64,000 nucleotides of DNA from Bradyrhizobium ottawaense (GCF_002278135.3 NZ_CP029425.2:4874001-4938000), one strand, 5' to 3'; positions 16,015-25,604 are shown, numbered from the stretch's first letter. Program-made: numbers and translations. Notes: generated from the sequence alone by a model not told the origin.

Positions 16015-16893
16015 TCATTTCAGCGGCAGAAAAAGCTCCGCCACCGTCTCGTGCTCGGGCACTTCCGGGAAGAAGCTCAGTCGTTGGCAATAGATCGGGA
16101 AGTCGCGTGCCTCCTCGCCGCTGGCCGGAAGCCAGTCGCGATAGAGGTAGAGCGCGGCGGGCTCCAGATTGTCGGTGTAGCCGACGATTCGCAGCACGGC
16201 GCAGCGTCCGCCGGGGATCTCGCCGGCCTTGATCTCTTCGCCATTCGCCTCGATCGGCTGCTCGGCGCCGACACAAAGGTCCACGCTGTAATCGGCAGGC
16301 GATGAAGGACGCCGCTCGGAACGCCAGACATTGAAAGTCGGACTTGTCCGGGGATGCAGGCCGGCTGTCTTGCGCCAGGCGATGAAGCGCTGGATGGTGG
16401 CGCCAAGCGTCGCCGGGTCGCCCCGATGCTCCATGATCGCCACTTTCGTGGTGGGCACATCGCGGATCGTCACGTCGTCACTGCTAAACGTCTTCATGAG
16501 CTTGTTCCTCGCGTTATCGAGAGGCCCGAAGGCCGCAAGCCACGGCTCCCAGTCGGGAGACTTCCGGAACGACGACGGCGATTGCCCGAACCGTTGCCGA
16601 AAGGCGCGGGCGAAGGCGTCAGGCGTAGCGTAACCGGCATCCATCGCGACGTCGGTGACGCCAAGGGCGTTACCGTAGGCCAGCTGATGTGAAGCGCGCT
16701 TCATGCGGGCCAACTGGACATAGCGATGCACTGACAACCCGAAGGTCGCGGTGAATTGCCGGTGGAAATGAAACTTCGAGAACGCGGCAACAGCGCTTAA
16801 CCCGTCGAGGGCCAGATCATCGTCGAGATGCCGATCGATATGATCCAGCACCCGTCGCATCCGGTCCTGATAGTTTTGCAGCGCCGCCTTCAT
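16015..16893 (-). CDS. AraC-family regulator with GyrI-like effector domain
   Basis: A 292-residue protein. Residues 1-110 carry the double AraC helix-turn-helix: LDGLSAVAAFSKFHFHRQF and then the GVTDVAMDAGYATPDAFARAF/FGQSPSSFR signature. Residues 130-292 form a GyrI-like (SOUL/Rob C-terminal) small-molecule domain, starting VTIRDVPTTKVAIMEHRGD and ending near HETVAELFLPLK. Rob- and SoxS-like proteins of this layout respond to hydrophobic ligands. I start at the ATG at 16893; the frame extends to 17022, but that part overlaps a palindromic repeat. No target is obvious. Confidence 0.85.
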   Translation of the reverse strand: MKAALQNYQDRMRRVLDHIDRHLDDDLALDGLSAVAAFSKFHFHRQFTATFGLSVHRYVQLARMKRASHQLAYGNALGVTDVAMDAGYATPDAFARAFRQRFGQSPSSFRKSPDWEPWLAAFGPLDNARNKLMKTFSSDDVTIRDVPTTKVAIMEHRGDPATLGATIQRFIAWRKTAGLHPRTSPTFNVWRSERRPSSPADYSVDLCVGAEQPIEANGEEIKAGEIPGGRCAVLRIVGYTDNLEPAALYLYRDWLPASGEEARDFPIYCQRLSFFPEVPEHETVAELFLPLK

Positions 16894-16990
16894 CGTCCCT
16901 CCTCCGTGGCGGCTCCATCTAGCCGCAGAAGGCCGTGACACGCTCGACCGATCTTGCGGTTTGAGAGGATATCGCGGCATTCGCCGGCCC

Positions 16991-17069
16991 GTAGGGCGGA
17001 TTAGCGAAGCGTAATCCGCCATCTTGAACGAGCAGCGGCGGATTACGCCTTGCGGCTAATCCGCCCTAC
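16991..17069. repeat. Palindromic repeat, family A copy 1
   Basis: An imperfect inverted repeat with GTAGGGCGGATTAGC at the left end and GGCTAATCCGCCCTAC at the right. It matches family A copies at 45029 and 55598 in length (about 80-88 bp) and design. It fills the gap between the AraC gene and the serine-hydrolase gene. Confidence 0.85.
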
Positions 17070-17073
17070 GCAC

Positions 17074-18330
17074 CTATCCCGCCATCAGCGCCTTCGCCAG
17101 CGCCATGTAGGCCGGCAGCGTCACGGGATCGTTGGCGGCGTTGCCCGCGACGGGATGCGAGGCGTAGCGCGCGATCACCATCTCGGCCTTCGGATCGACA
17201 TAGATGCCCTGGCCGTAGACGCCGCGCGCCATGTAGGCGCCGTGGGCGTTGTGGCTGACCCACCATTGGTTGCGGTAGGAGGCGCCGGGCAAGGTGGTGT
17301 AGCCGGCGGGCTTGAACTTTTCGGGGTCGCCTCCGCGCGCGATGTCCGCGACCACGGATGAAGGCACGATCTGGCGACCGTTGAAGCGGCCATGGTTGCG
17401 CATGGTCTCGCCGAAGCGGGCAAGATCGCGCAGTGTCGTGGAAAGACCGCCACCGCCGCTCTCGGTGCCGATGCGGTCGACGTGATAATACGCGTCCTCC
17501 TCCGCACCCATGGGAATCCAGATGCGCTCCGACAGAAGATCGGACAGCGTCATGCCGCTGGCGCGCCTGATGATCCAGGCCAGCACGTCGGTGTTGACGG
17601 TCTTGTACGCAAAGACCTTGCCGTGCTCGCCCTGCTTCTTCTGCGCCATCAGGAAATCGAAAATGGTGGTCGGGCCGTCATAATCGGGCTCGATCGGCGC
17701 CATGCCGTTGGCGCGCCGCAATCCCCACACGGCCGAATTCTTGTCGGTGTAGACTTCGGTGTATGCGAGCCCCGTGGTCATATCCATGACCTCGTGCACA
17801 CGCGCGTCGCCAAACCCGCTCGCCTTCAGCTCCGGCACATAGTCCGTGACGGGTGTCTGCGGGTCGATCCTGCCCTCGGCCACCAGAATGCCGGCCAGCA
17901 CGCCGGTGAACGACTTCGTCACCGACATCCCGATATGCGGCTTGTGCGGCTTCAACGCGCCGAAATAGCGCTCATAGATCAGCTTGCCCCGATGCAGCAC
18001 GGCGATGCCGTCCGCATAGGTCTCCTCCAGCATCTTTGCGAAGGTCATGGGCCGGCCGTCCATCGTGGTCGAGGCGACCGCGCCGATGTCATGGTCCTCG
18101 CACGGCAGCGGCGAGGCCGGCCCTGCCCCGCGCCAGACGTTCACCGTCGGCACCAGCTGCCGGACATTGCTCCACGCCCAGCGCAGCTCGGGAAAGCTGC
18201 GGAACGAGCCGTCCTGGAAGGTGATGGTGCGATCCGGCGCCGGCGGAAAGCCCTTCATCCACCCGAGGGTCTCGGGATCGGTCTCGGCGGCGGTTGCGGG
18301 CTGTTGGCTGGGGGCGATCGCGGTGGACAT
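17074..18330 (-). CDS. Serine hydrolase, beta-lactamase/class C family (6-aminohexanoate-dimer-hydrolase-like)
   Basis: A 418-residue enzyme with the serine-dependent penicillin-binding fold. The nucleophile motif is S136-V-T-K139, in HIGMSVTKSFTGVLAG. A YTEVY stretch follows at the place of the YxN/YAD motif, and GGGGLSTTLRDLARFG is the usual conserved segment before the third motif. EstB and NylB-type esterases/amidases of this family have similar length. No signal peptide is seen, so it is likely cytoplasmic. I start at MSTAIAPSQQ (18330), since upstream codons are arginine-rich and shadow-like. Substrate unknown; it lies 118 bp after the siderophore receptor on the same strand. Confidence 0.82.
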   Translation of the reverse strand: MSTAIAPSQQPATAAETDPETLGWMKGFPPAPDRTITFQDGSFRSFPELRWAWSNVRQLVPTVNVWRGAGPASPLPCEDHDIGAVASTTMDGRPMTFAKMLEETYADGIAVLHRGKLIYERYFGALKPHKPHIGMSVTKSFTGVLAGILVAEGRIDPQTPVTDYVPELKASGFGDARVHEVMDMTTGLAYTEVYTDKNSAVWGLRRANGMAPIEPDYDGPTTIFDFLMAQKKQGEHGKVFAYKTVNTDVLAWIIRRASGMTLSDLLSERIWIPMGAEEDAYYHVDRIGTESGGGGLSTTLRDLARFGETMRNHGRFNGRQIVPSSVVADIARGGDPEKFKPAGYTTLPGASYRNQWWVSHNAHGAYMARGVYGQGIYVDPKAEMVIARYASHPVAGNAANDPVTLPAYMALAKALMAG

Positions 18331-18448
18331 GCAGGCTGGCTCCGGAGAGGGCGATGCGGATGTCGTATCACGGCCGAACGTGACGGACATCCGACGTTTG
18401 CGCCGGGTCCCTGCGCGCCGATCGGATCGGCGGCAGCGCCAGCCCTGC

Positions 18449-20695
18449 TCACCACCGCGCTGTCGCGCTCCCCAGCACGGTCCGTCCCTGCGTGAACGCG
18501 CAGGTCCCACCATTGCAGATCGGAACGCGCTCATCCGACAGATTGCGCGCATTCAGAGCCAAGCGCATGCCGCGATAGTCGTAATGCACGCCCGCATCAA
18601 ACGCCGTGACGGCCGGATTCCTGATCGTATTGACCTCGTCCGCCCAGGTCTGCCCGATCCATCGCGCACCGGCACCGACGCCAAAGCCTGCAAGCAGGCC
18701 ATTCTGCCAGGTGTAATCGAGGAAGATCGCCGCCTGCTGCAACGGCACGCCGATCGGCACCTTGCCGAGATCAAGGCCATTGCTGCGCGTCACGATGGCA
18801 TCGGTATAGCTGTAGGACGCGACACCTTTGAGACCCTCGGCCAGCGACAGCACGGCCTCGAGCTCGGCGCCGCGCGAACGAACCTGACCGGTCTGCACCG
18901 AAAAAGTCGGAAAGGCCGGATCGATGGTCAACACGTTGTCCTTGGTGAGGTTGAACCAGGTCGCGGTGAAGTAACTGTTCCAGCCAAGCGGCTGATACTT
19001 GATACCGGCTTCAAACGATTCACCCGTCGTTGGCGCGAATGGTGTACCGCCGCGCTGGGGTGCCGTCGTGCCGGTTAGCGGCAGAAACGATGTCGCATAG
19101 TTCACATAGGGGGCAAGCCCCGACTCGAACAGATACAACAATCCGGCGCGGCCGGTGAACTTGCTTGGCTCGCTGTTGCTCGTCACACCCGTCAGGTCGT
19201 TGCGGTTCGAGAGCTCGGCAAAATCCTGCCGGCCGCCGACGGTCAGCCGCCAGCCGCCCCACGCCATCTGGTCTTGTGCGTAAAGCCCGACCTGGCCGAG
19301 CGTTTGGCTGTTGGTGCTCATGAGCCCCAGAGGCATCGTCGGCGCCGAACTGCCGTAAACCGGATTGGTCAGATCGAGCGACGGCGCCAAGCCTGCATAA
19401 TAGTCCAGCGTCGTGCTTTGCCGGAAATAATCAACACCCGCGAGGACCGTATGCTTGATCGGACCGGTGGCCAGCTTGGCCTCGATCTGGTTGTCGACGT
19501 TGAATGTGTTCAGCCGCTCACGGAAGGTCGCCGCGTAGCGGTTGAGGGTGCGGCCATCCGGCGACAAACCGAGCGCATCGACCATGTTGCCCTCGAACGA
19601 CACATGTCCGAGCCGGACATGCTGCCGGAACGCCAATGCCTCGTTGAAGCGATGCTCGAGCCTGTAACCGACCGAGGCCTGCCACTGCGTGAGCACGTCG
19701 AATGCGGGATCGCCGAGACGAATATTGGTGACCACGCCGGTCACCGGGTTGCGAAGGTAATACGGCCACATCGACGTCTTGCTGCGCTCGTACTCGGCCA
19801 GCACGGTCAGCGTCGTATCCTCGTTCAGCTTGGCGGTCACGCTCGGAGCGAAAAACACGCGGTCGTCCCACGTCCCGGGAATCTGCGTGCCGCTGTCGCG
19901 CACCAGCCCGGTGAAGCGATAGAGCAGCTTGTCGTTATCCAGGCTCGGTCCGCTGAAGTCGAAACGTCCCTGATAGCGATCGAAATTGCCGATATCGAGG
20001 CCAACCTCGTTGAGCCGCTTGTCGAGCGGCATCTTGCTCACATAGTTCACCATGCCACCGGCTTCATTGGCACCGTACAGCACGGACGACGGACCGCGCA
20101 TCACCTCGATGCGCTCGGCGCCATAGGGCTCGTTGCGGAAATAGGCGAACGAGCCGTTGCCCTGCCGCAAGCCGTCCCGATAATTGCCGTACTGGTTGGC
20201 CGCAAAGCCCCGGATCAGAAACTGATCATAACGCGGGTCGAAGCCGTATGGCTGCGTCTGCACGCCGGCGGTGTAGGCCAACGCCTCGCCGACGGTTCGT
20301 GCGCCGGTGTCGCGGATCTGGTCCTGCGTCACGACCGAGACGGACTGCGGCGTCTCGATCAGCGGCGTATTCGTCTTGGTGCCGGTGGCGCTGCGCGTTG
20401 CGACGAAGCCCTGGACCGGACCCATCGCACTCTGAAGAGTCGTGGCCGACACCGGAGCTGCTGCAGCAATCTGCGCCTCCCTGCGCGGATTCGGCCGCCG
20501 CACCGATCGTCGCATCTCGTTTGCGGCACCGGGCCGCGCGGACTGCGCGCGGCGGGCCTGCTGCGGCTTTGGAGCATCGACCGTCACTGGCGGTAGCTGA
20601 GATTGAGCGTAACTCTTGCCGTCAAGTCCTGCATCCAACACGAACAAACTGCAGGTCGCGAGAAAACCATGCCTCACGGCATTCAAACTCAGCAT
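18449..20695 (-). CDS. TonB-dependent siderophore receptor
   Basis: A 748-residue outer-membrane receptor. A signal peptide (MLSLNAVRHGFLATCSLFVL) is followed by a TonB-box-like LPPVTVDAP, then a long linker, then the plug domain starting at TPLIETPQSVSVVTQDQI, with IEVMRGPSSVLYGANEAGG as the plug-to-barrel signature. The barrel ends in NARNLSDERVPIC and a final aromatic residue (TARW). Proteins of this type import ferric siderophores, often ferrichrome-type. I start at the ATG at 20695 because it follows GGGGATTGGA; the upstream GTG at 20740 lacks such a site. I could not find a clear Fur or Irr box in front. Confidence 0.9.
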   Translation of the reverse strand: MLSLNAVRHGFLATCSLFVLDAGLDGKSYAQSQLPPVTVDAPKPQQARRAQSARPGAANEMRRSVRRPNPRREAQIAAAAPVSATTLQSAMGPVQGFVATRSATGTKTNTPLIETPQSVSVVTQDQIRDTGARTVGEALAYTAGVQTQPYGFDPRYDQFLIRGFAANQYGNYRDGLRQGNGSFAYFRNEPYGAERIEVMRGPSSVLYGANEAGGMVNYVSKMPLDKRLNEVGLDIGNFDRYQGRFDFSGPSLDNDKLLYRFTGLVRDSGTQIPGTWDDRVFFAPSVTAKLNEDTTLTVLAEYERSKTSMWPYYLRNPVTGVVTNIRLGDPAFDVLTQWQASVGYRLEHRFNEALAFRQHVRLGHVSFEGNMVDALGLSPDGRTLNRYAATFRERLNTFNVDNQIEAKLATGPIKHTVLAGVDYFRQSTTLDYYAGLAPSLDLTNPVYGSSAPTMPLGLMSTNSQTLGQVGLYAQDQMAWGGWRLTVGGRQDFAELSNRNDLTGVTSNSEPSKFTGRAGLLYLFESGLAPYVNYATSFLPLTGTTAPQRGGTPFAPTTGESFEAGIKYQPLGWNSYFTATWFNLTKDNVLTIDPAFPTFSVQTGQVRSRGAELEAVLSLAEGLKGVASYSYTDAIVTRSNGLDLGKVPIGVPLQQAAIFLDYTWQNGLLAGFGVGAGARWIGQTWADEVNTIRNPAVTAFDAGVHYDYRGMRLALNARNLSDERVPICNGGTCAFTQGRTVLGSATARW

Positions 20696-20974
20696 TCCAA
20701 TCCCCGGTGAGCAAAAAATCAGACGCGGACTTATGGGCACACGGAAACGAGGAAGCGAAATTGAATGGGTCTAAGGAATGTCGTCTCGTCGCGACTGTGG
20801 CATTGTTGCGACTCCGATCCCGTATGCGCAGCGTGCGACAATCTGGACATCGCGCCCCTTGATGGATGGCGCTGCGAGCGCTGCGTCAAACCGCCCCGCG
20901 GCGATGTTGAACAAACACCGGCGTCAGGCGTCTACCGTTCCACCCTGTCAACTCAGGCGCAGAACGGAATTCCC

Positions 20975-21325
20975 ATGAAGGTTCGCAAGTTTGCCGTGGC
21001 AGACGCGCCGTTCGAGCGCTCGCCCGGGCAGGACGGAGACATTTTCGCAGGCAATGTGATCGACCAGCGCCACGGCGGCCCGATCACCATTGGATACGGC
21101 CGCTATGCGCCGAACCAGAGCCTCGATGAAAAGCTCGCCGTGGACGATGTCATGCTCGTGCTGGAGGGCAAGCTATCGGTGTCGAGTGAAGCCGGCACCG
21201 TCACGGCAGGCCCCGGCGAGATCATCTACATGCCCAAGGGCGAGAAGGTCACTATCCGCTCGCACGAGCAAGGCGCCGTCACGGCCTACGTCACCTATCC
21301 ACATTGGCAGGAGGCGCATGAGTGA
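20975..21325 (+). CDS. Small cupin protein (EutQ-like)
   Basis: A 116-residue single cupin with a DDVMLVLEGKLSVSSEAGTV first half and GEIIYMPKGEKVTIRSHEQG second half. It lacks the full histidine set of metal cupins, as do the EutQ-type members. The function is unknown. The ATG at 20975 follows GGAAT. The 279-bp gap upstream of it (20696-20974), shared with the divergent receptor gene, is somewhat AT-richer, and I see no motif in it. Confidence 0.7.
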   Translation: MKVRKFAVADAPFERSPGQDGDIFAGNVIDQRHGGPITIGYGRYAPNQSLDEKLAVDDVMLVLEGKLSVSSEAGTVTAGPGEIIYMPKGEKVTIRSHEQGAVTAYVTYPHWQEAHE

Positions 21326-21349
21326 GACGTTTCGGGTCCGGCACGGCTC

Positions 21350-21712
21350 TCAGGCCCTCTTGCCGCTCCGCTTGGTCAGCGGCGCATTGCGCCGCTCCCG
21401 CTTGCCGCGCACGATTTCCGTCGCCAGCGCGTCGAGCTTCGGCTCCCAGAAAGTCCTGAACCGACCGACCCAGGCATCCACTGCCTGAAGTCCGGCCACG
21501 TCGACCGAGTAGAGGCGTCGTTGCGCTTGCGCCCGAACGGTCGCAAAGCCGCTCTCGCGCAGCACCTTCAGGTGCTGCGACACGGCGGCTTGCGTGATGC
21601 CGAACTCGGCGCCGATCGCCTCGACGACTTCCCCGGAGGCCATCTCTCCCGGGGCGAGCAGTTCGAGGATGCGTCGGCGCACGGGATCGGCGAGGACTTC
21701 GAAGACGTGCAT
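21350..21712 (-). CDS. ArsR-family repressor
   Basis: A 120-residue winged-helix protein: MHVFEVLADPVRRRILELLA, then the recognition helix AAVSQHLKVLRESGFATV (about residues 41-58) and the RRLYSVD wing. No metal-binding cysteines are present, as in the ArsR subgroup that partners SRPBCC proteins. It overlaps the upstream SRPBCC gene by one base (TGATG), so the two are translated together. Its operator is probably the dyad at 22420-22439, in front of the SRPBCC gene, giving autoregulation of the pair. Confidence 0.88.
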   Translation of the reverse strand: MHVFEVLADPVRRRILELLAPGEMASGEVVEAIGAEFGITQAAVSQHLKVLRESGFATVRAQAQRRLYSVDVAGLQAVDAWVGRFRTFWEPKLDALATEIVRGKRERRNAPLTKRSGKRA

Positions 21713-22374
21713 CAGCTTCCTGTGCCGGGGTGCGCGATGTCAGGCGGCATCTCGCCGCGATAGAAGGCAATGGTACGGTCCGAGCGCTGCTTCGCCGAGG
21801 CCGCATCCACCCCGCTCGCGACATGCGCTGCGCGCCAATACTCACCGCTCCCGGTCATGAATTCCTTGCCCTCGGGCGAGCCCATCCACGCCTCGGCCGT
21901 CTCGTGGTCGACCGATGCCCCCGTCGCAACGTATCGCTCGAGCCCGGCAATGGCGAGGTCCCAACCGATGCCGACCGCACCCGGACCGAACTGATTCCAA
22001 TGATCCTCGATGATCGCGCTGTGCTCGAGCGTCAAGCGCGCCTGGCTCCGTTCTGCCGCCAGCGTGACGTCGATCCAGCTCACCGCGCCTGCAAATTCCC
22101 ACGTCGCCGCAAAATGAGTTGGCGGCGCACAGGCCGTGATGGTGCCGCCCGCATTGCCCTTGAGCTGATATCTTCCGCCGAGCTGGAGATCTCCCTCGAC
22201 CGGCAGAAACCAGCGCGGGATGCGTTCCCTGCTCGTCACCGCATCCCAGAGATCGTCGACGCTGGTGTCGTAGAGCCGCGTCAAGGTGACCGCACTGGCC
22301 GCCTTCCCGTCCTTCTCAAAATTGCGCACCGAACGCGTGACAAGCCCCAACACCCTGGCAACGTCGATCTCCAT
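21712..22374 (-). CDS. SRPBCC/AHSA1-family protein
   Basis: A 220-residue protein. After a short N-terminal part comes TLTRLYDTSVDDLWDAVTSRERIPRWF, the classic start of the AHSA1/START-like SRPBCC domain, and WIDVTLAAERSQARLTLEHS and GPGAVGIGWDLAIAGLERY follow in the order expected. Such proteins have a hydrophobic cavity and often pair with ArsR regulators; the ligand is unknown. The C-terminus carries an extra 40 residues (EFMTGSGEYWRAAHVASG). I start at the ATG at 22374, 45 bp downstream of the operator candidate. Confidence 0.85.
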   Translation of the reverse strand: MEIDVARVLGLVTRSVRNFEKDGKAASAVTLTRLYDTSVDDLWDAVTSRERIPRWFLPVEGDLQLGGRYQLKGNAGGTITACAPPTHFAATWEFAGAVSWIDVTLAAERSQARLTLEHSAIIEDHWNQFGPGAVGIGWDLAIAGLERYVATGASVDHETAEAWMGSPEGKEFMTGSGEYWRAAHVASGVDAASAKQRSDRTIAFYRGEMPPDIAHPGTGS

Positions 22375-22419
22375 CCCGGACCTCCCTTTGATTTCGGGAA
22401 GGAATATCGGCATAGGCTT

Positions 22420-22439
22420 ATATAAGTCAATACTTATAT
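22420..22439. promoter_or_regulatory. ArsR-type operator
   Basis: ATATAAGT-CAAT-ACTTATAT is a perfect dyad with 8-bp arms and a 4-nt spacer, in an AT-rich patch 45 bp before the SRPBCC start. It closely resembles operators of ArsR/SmtB repressors, and an ArsR gene is in the same operon. Confidence 0.75.
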
Positions 22440-22671
22440 TACGGCATGCGACCGTCACCTCGCCATCGAGCACGATGGGTTCCGCCGCACACTTTGAGCG
22501 CGCCTGACGTCGCGCGCTTCATCCTCGACCTCAAGGACTTCAACCGGCACTGACGAGGCCAGGGCGCGCTTGCGCTGGCGTTACCTCAGTACCGATGCTA
22601 CGAGGCTGCACGCACAGGATGAATCACGGACGCCCCCTCAAGAACGTCCCATTCTCAAACGGAATCCAGGA

Positions 22672-23019
22672 ATGAATGTAACTGTCTCGATCGTCGTCGT
22701 GGCTGCCGAGCTTGTCGTCAGCGCGCTGAGTGCCTTCATCTCAATTGCCGCGCTTGGCTTTGCAGGAGAGGCCACCCGATCCAAGGACCTGACGGCCCTT
22801 GGCTGGATCCTCGGAGCTGTCTACATCATCGTCGCCCTGACGCCCCTCGTCGCAACCACATGGGTAGCCTACAGGCGGTTTGTTTCGGACAAGGCATTTC
22901 CCGTGCTCGAGGTCATCTCGTCCCCGTACCTGGTCCCGGTGGTGCTGCTGGTCGGCGCCGCGATCTTCTGCGTCGGGCTGCTGGCGTTCCAGAATGGCGC
23001 GGGGTTGGCGCCGCGGTAA
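22672..23019 (+). CDS. Small membrane protein of unknown function
   Basis: A 115-residue protein with three or four hydrophobic segments: VTVSIVVVAAELVVSALSAF, LGWILGAVYIIVALTPLVA and YLVPVVLLVGAAIFCVGLLA. A CCAGGA Shine-Dalgarno-like sequence precedes the ATG at 22672. I do not recognise a family. It is divergent from the SRPBCC-ArsR pair, with a 297-bp gap that holds the ArsR operator. Confidence 0.6.
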   Translation: MNVTVSIVVVAAELVVSALSAFISIAALGFAGEATRSKDLTALGWILGAVYIIVALTPLVATTWVAYRRFVSDKAFPVLEVISSPYLVPVVLLVGAAIFCVGLLAFQNGAGLAPR

Positions 23020-23054
23020 GTGCCCATCCTACGCGTTGACCTCGCTCGCTTTCC

Positions 23055-23954
23055 CTATTGCTTGAAGCAATGTTCGCGATGCCATTTCAGGAAGTGCGGG
23101 TGTGGGCGATCTGATATTCGCCGCGGCGCAAGTGCGTACCCCGTCTTATTGATGATTGATCGCGCGCCGTCCGGATCGTTTGTCTGGCGCGAGATCAATA
23201 TCTTCAAATCGTCCGCCAGGCTAATGAGGCCGCGATCGAACATCCAATGCGCGGTACCACAAAGTGCGATGCCATTGCTAATGATGTCAGGTCCACGCGC
23301 CTCGACCGGTCGTATGTGAGCGGCTGCGACCTCGGCACGCCCCATTCCATTGATAAGCTTTAGCCCGGTGATGGCACAACGCTCATCGTAGGCGCGAAGC
23401 ACGACGCGACGGAAGACTCGATCGCGCAAAATCCTAGATACTGTCACGCTAATACGCTCGCGCTGCTGTTCGAATCTGAACGGCACCGCCTCCTCGTTAA
23501 GGTCGAGTGGACGGACATCGTCATCGCGTCGCGGCAACAGCGGCGCATTCTCCGCCAAACCAAGTTCACATATTCTGTTGAAGTCGCCGGGGGAGATTGG
23601 ACGGACTGCAGACTGAGCGCGTCCTGAAATTCGTCCCTGCTCATTCAGGACGCCGCGCTCTACGGGACCAGTTGGCCCGTTGAAGGGGACCGGATTGGCG
23701 AAATCGAGGTAACTTCCGGGTTCGATCATAGCCAAATACATTCCCGAAGTACCTGGATCGGGAACAACCTGCTGAACCCGCGCAATCGCAAAGTAGCCCC
23801 GCGTCTCAGCGACCTTGCTCGGTTCGTAGTAGATTATCCAATCACCGACGCAGGCTTCAACGCGGCGAAGATACTGGCTGGGAAATTGATATTGTTCAGC
23901 GGGGCTGTCATCGTAGATCGAGTCCGATCGATGGATGAATACCCCAAATCCCAT
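23055..23954 (-). CDS. HNH endonuclease with N-terminal PUA-like region
   Basis: A 299-residue protein. The C-terminal HNH nuclease (about residues 180-260) shows YDERCAITGLKL, H213 in AAAHIRPV, N227 in SNGIAL and H236 in TAHWMFDRG, the pattern of the HNH_2 family. Residues 1-120 (VFIHRSDSIYDDSP, WIIYYEPSK, YFAIARVQQVV) look like a compact beta-barrel and may be an SRA/EVE/ASCH-type PUA fold that reads modified bases; this is inference. Such pairings occur in modification-dependent (type IV-like) restriction enzymes. The gene lies 51 bp beyond the guaA stop on the same strand. Codon use looks less GC-rich than its neighbours, so it may be acquired. No partner methylase is present. No good Shine-Dalgarno is seen before the ATG at 23954. 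Confidence 0.75.
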   Translation of the reverse strand: MGFGVFIHRSDSIYDDSPAEQYQFPSQYLRRVEACVGDWIIYYEPSKVAETRGYFAIARVQQVVPDPGTSGMYLAMIEPGSYLDFANPVPFNGPTGPVERGVLNEQGRISGRAQSAVRPISPGDFNRICELGLAENAPLLPRRDDDVRPLDLNEEAVPFRFEQQRERISVTVSRILRDRVFRRVVLRAYDERCAITGLKLINGMGRAEVAAAHIRPVEARGPDIISNGIALCGTAHWMFDRGLISLADDLKILISRQTNDPDGARSIINKTGYALAPRRISDRPHPHFLKWHREHCFKQ

Positions 23955-24005
23955 GATCTAAGCGACGCCGCCTCCCCGAAGCGCTTGAGCTTGAATAGGC
24001 ACCCC

Positions 24006-25604
24006 CTACTCCCACTCAATCGTCCCAGGCGGCTTGCTGGTCACGTCGTAAACCACCCTATTCACGCCCTTCACCTCGTTGATGATGCGCGTGGCGGTCT
24101 CGCCCAGGAACTTCATGTCGAACTGGTAGAAGTCCGCGGTCATGCCGTCGGTTGAGGTGACGGCGCGCAGGCCCACGACGTAGTCGTAGGTGCGGCCGTC
24201 GCCCATGACGCCCACCGTCTTCACGGGGAGCAGCACGGCGAAGGCCTGCCAGATCTCGTCGTAGAGACCGTGCTTGCGGATCTGGTCGATGTAGACGGCG
24301 TCCGCCTTGCGCAGGATGTCGAGCTTGTCGCGGGTAATGTCGCCAGGGCAGCGGATGGCAAGGCCCGGGCCCGGGAACGGATGGCGGCCGACGAAGATCT
24401 CGGGCAGGCCGAGTTCGCGGCCGAGCTTGCGCACCTCGTCCTTGAACAGCTCGCGCAGCGGCTCGACGAGCTTCATGTTCATGCGCTCGGGCAGGCCGCC
24501 GACATTGTGGTGCGACTTGATCGTCACCGAGGGGCCGCCGGTGAAGGAGACGCTCTCGATCACGTCGGGGTAGAGCGTGCCTTGCGCCAGGAAGTCGGCG
24601 CCGCCGATCTTCTTGGCCTCCTGCTCGAACACCTCGATGAAGAGGCGGCCGATGGTCTTGCGCTTGGTTTCGGGATCGGTGACGCCTTCGAGCTCGCCGA
24701 GGAACTGCTTGGACGCATCCACGTGCACGAGCGGGATGTTGTAGTGGTGGCGGAACAGGTCGACCACGGTCTTGGCCTCGTCGAGGCGGAGCAGGCCGTG
24801 ATCGACGAACACGCACGTCAGCTGCTCGCCGATGGCTTCGTGGATCAGCACGGCCGCCACGGCGGAATCGACGCCGCCGGAGAGGCCGCAGATCACCTTG
24901 CCCTTGCCGACCTGGGCGCGGATTTTTGCGATCTCCTCCTCGCGGAAGGCGCGCATGGTCCAGTCGCCGGTGAGCCCTGCGATCTTGCGCACGAAGTTGC
25001 GGATCAGTTTCGCGCCGTCGGGCGTGTGCACCACTTCGGGGTGGAACATCAGGCCGTAATATTTGCGCGTCTCGTCCTGGATGATCGCGAACGGCGCGTT
25101 CGGCGAGGTGCCGGCAACGGAGAAGCCCGGCGGCATCTTGGTGATGCGGTCGCCATGGCTCATCCAGACCTGGTTCTTGCCGCCCGACGACCAGACGTCC
25201 TCGAACAGCTTGCTCGGCGCCTTCACCTCGACGTCGGCGCGGCCGAATTCGCGGTGATGGCCACCCTCGACCTCGCCCCCGAGCTGGGCCGCCATGGTCA
25301 TCTGGCCGTAGCAGATGCCCATCACGGGCACGCCGGAATCGAAGATCGCTTGCGGGGCGCGGGGCGAGCCGGCCTCGTGCACCGATTCAGGACCGCCCGA
25401 GAGGATCACCGCCTTTGGCTTCATCTCGTTGAAGGCGGCTTCGGCCTTGTTGAACGGGACGATCTCGCAATAGACGCCGTCCTCGCGCACGCGACGCGCG
25501 ATCAGCTGCGTCACCTGGCTGCCGAAGTCGACGATGAGAATCTTGTCGTGCGCCGAGGCCACCGAGGGCGTCGACGCGGAGCGGTCGTTCTGAGCTGCTG
25601 TCAT
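24006..25604 (-). CDS. guaA: GMP synthase (glutamine-hydrolysing)
   Basis: A 532-residue enzyme that converts XMP to GMP with glutamine and ATP, the last step of guanine nucleotide synthesis. The N-terminal class I amidotransferase has the nucleophile C98 in GICYGQMTM, with H188 and E190 in LMFHPEV. The ATP pyrophosphatase P-loop is SGGVDS (242-247), and the C-terminal dimerisation domain ends [12 protein letters not shown], the typical last residues. I start at [11 protein letters not shown] (25604); the frame extends to 25682 with unlike sequence. guaB lies 7 kb to the right on the same strand. Confidence 0.97.
   Translation of the reverse strand: MTAAQNDRSASTPSVASAHDKILIVDFGSQVTQLIARRVREDGVYCEIVPFNKAEAAFNEMKPKAVILSGGPESVHEAGSPRAPQAIFDSGVPVMGICYGQMTMAAQLGGEVEGGHHREFGRADVEVKAPSKLFEDVWSSGGKNQVWMSHGDRITKMPPGFSVAGTSPNAPFAIIQDETRKYYGLMFHPEVVHTPDGAKLIRNFVRKIAGLTGDWTMRAFREEEIAKIRAQVGKGKVICGLSGGVDSAVAAVLIHEAIGEQLTCVFVDHGLLRLDEAKTVVDLFRHHYNIPLVHVDASKQFLGELEGVTDPETKRKTIGRLFIEVFEQEAKKIGGADFLAQGTLYPDVIESVSFTGGPSVTIKSHHNVGGLPERMNMKLVEPLRELFKDEVRKLGRELGLPEIFVGRHPFPGPGLAIRCPGDITRDKLDILRKADAVYIDQIRKHGLYDEIWQAFAVLLPVKTVGVMGDGRTYDYVVGLRAVTSTDGMTADFYQFDMKFLGETATRIINEVKGVNRVVYDVTSKPPGTIEWE

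Noticed and set aside
20696..20974. Fur or Irr box in front of the siderophore receptor
   Set aside because: Nothing close to a known consensus dyad was found in the gap.
23020..24010. Attachment-site repeat of the guaA 3' end around the HNH gene
   Set aside because: I found no second copy of the guaA terminal sequence and no integrase, so a defined island is not supported.
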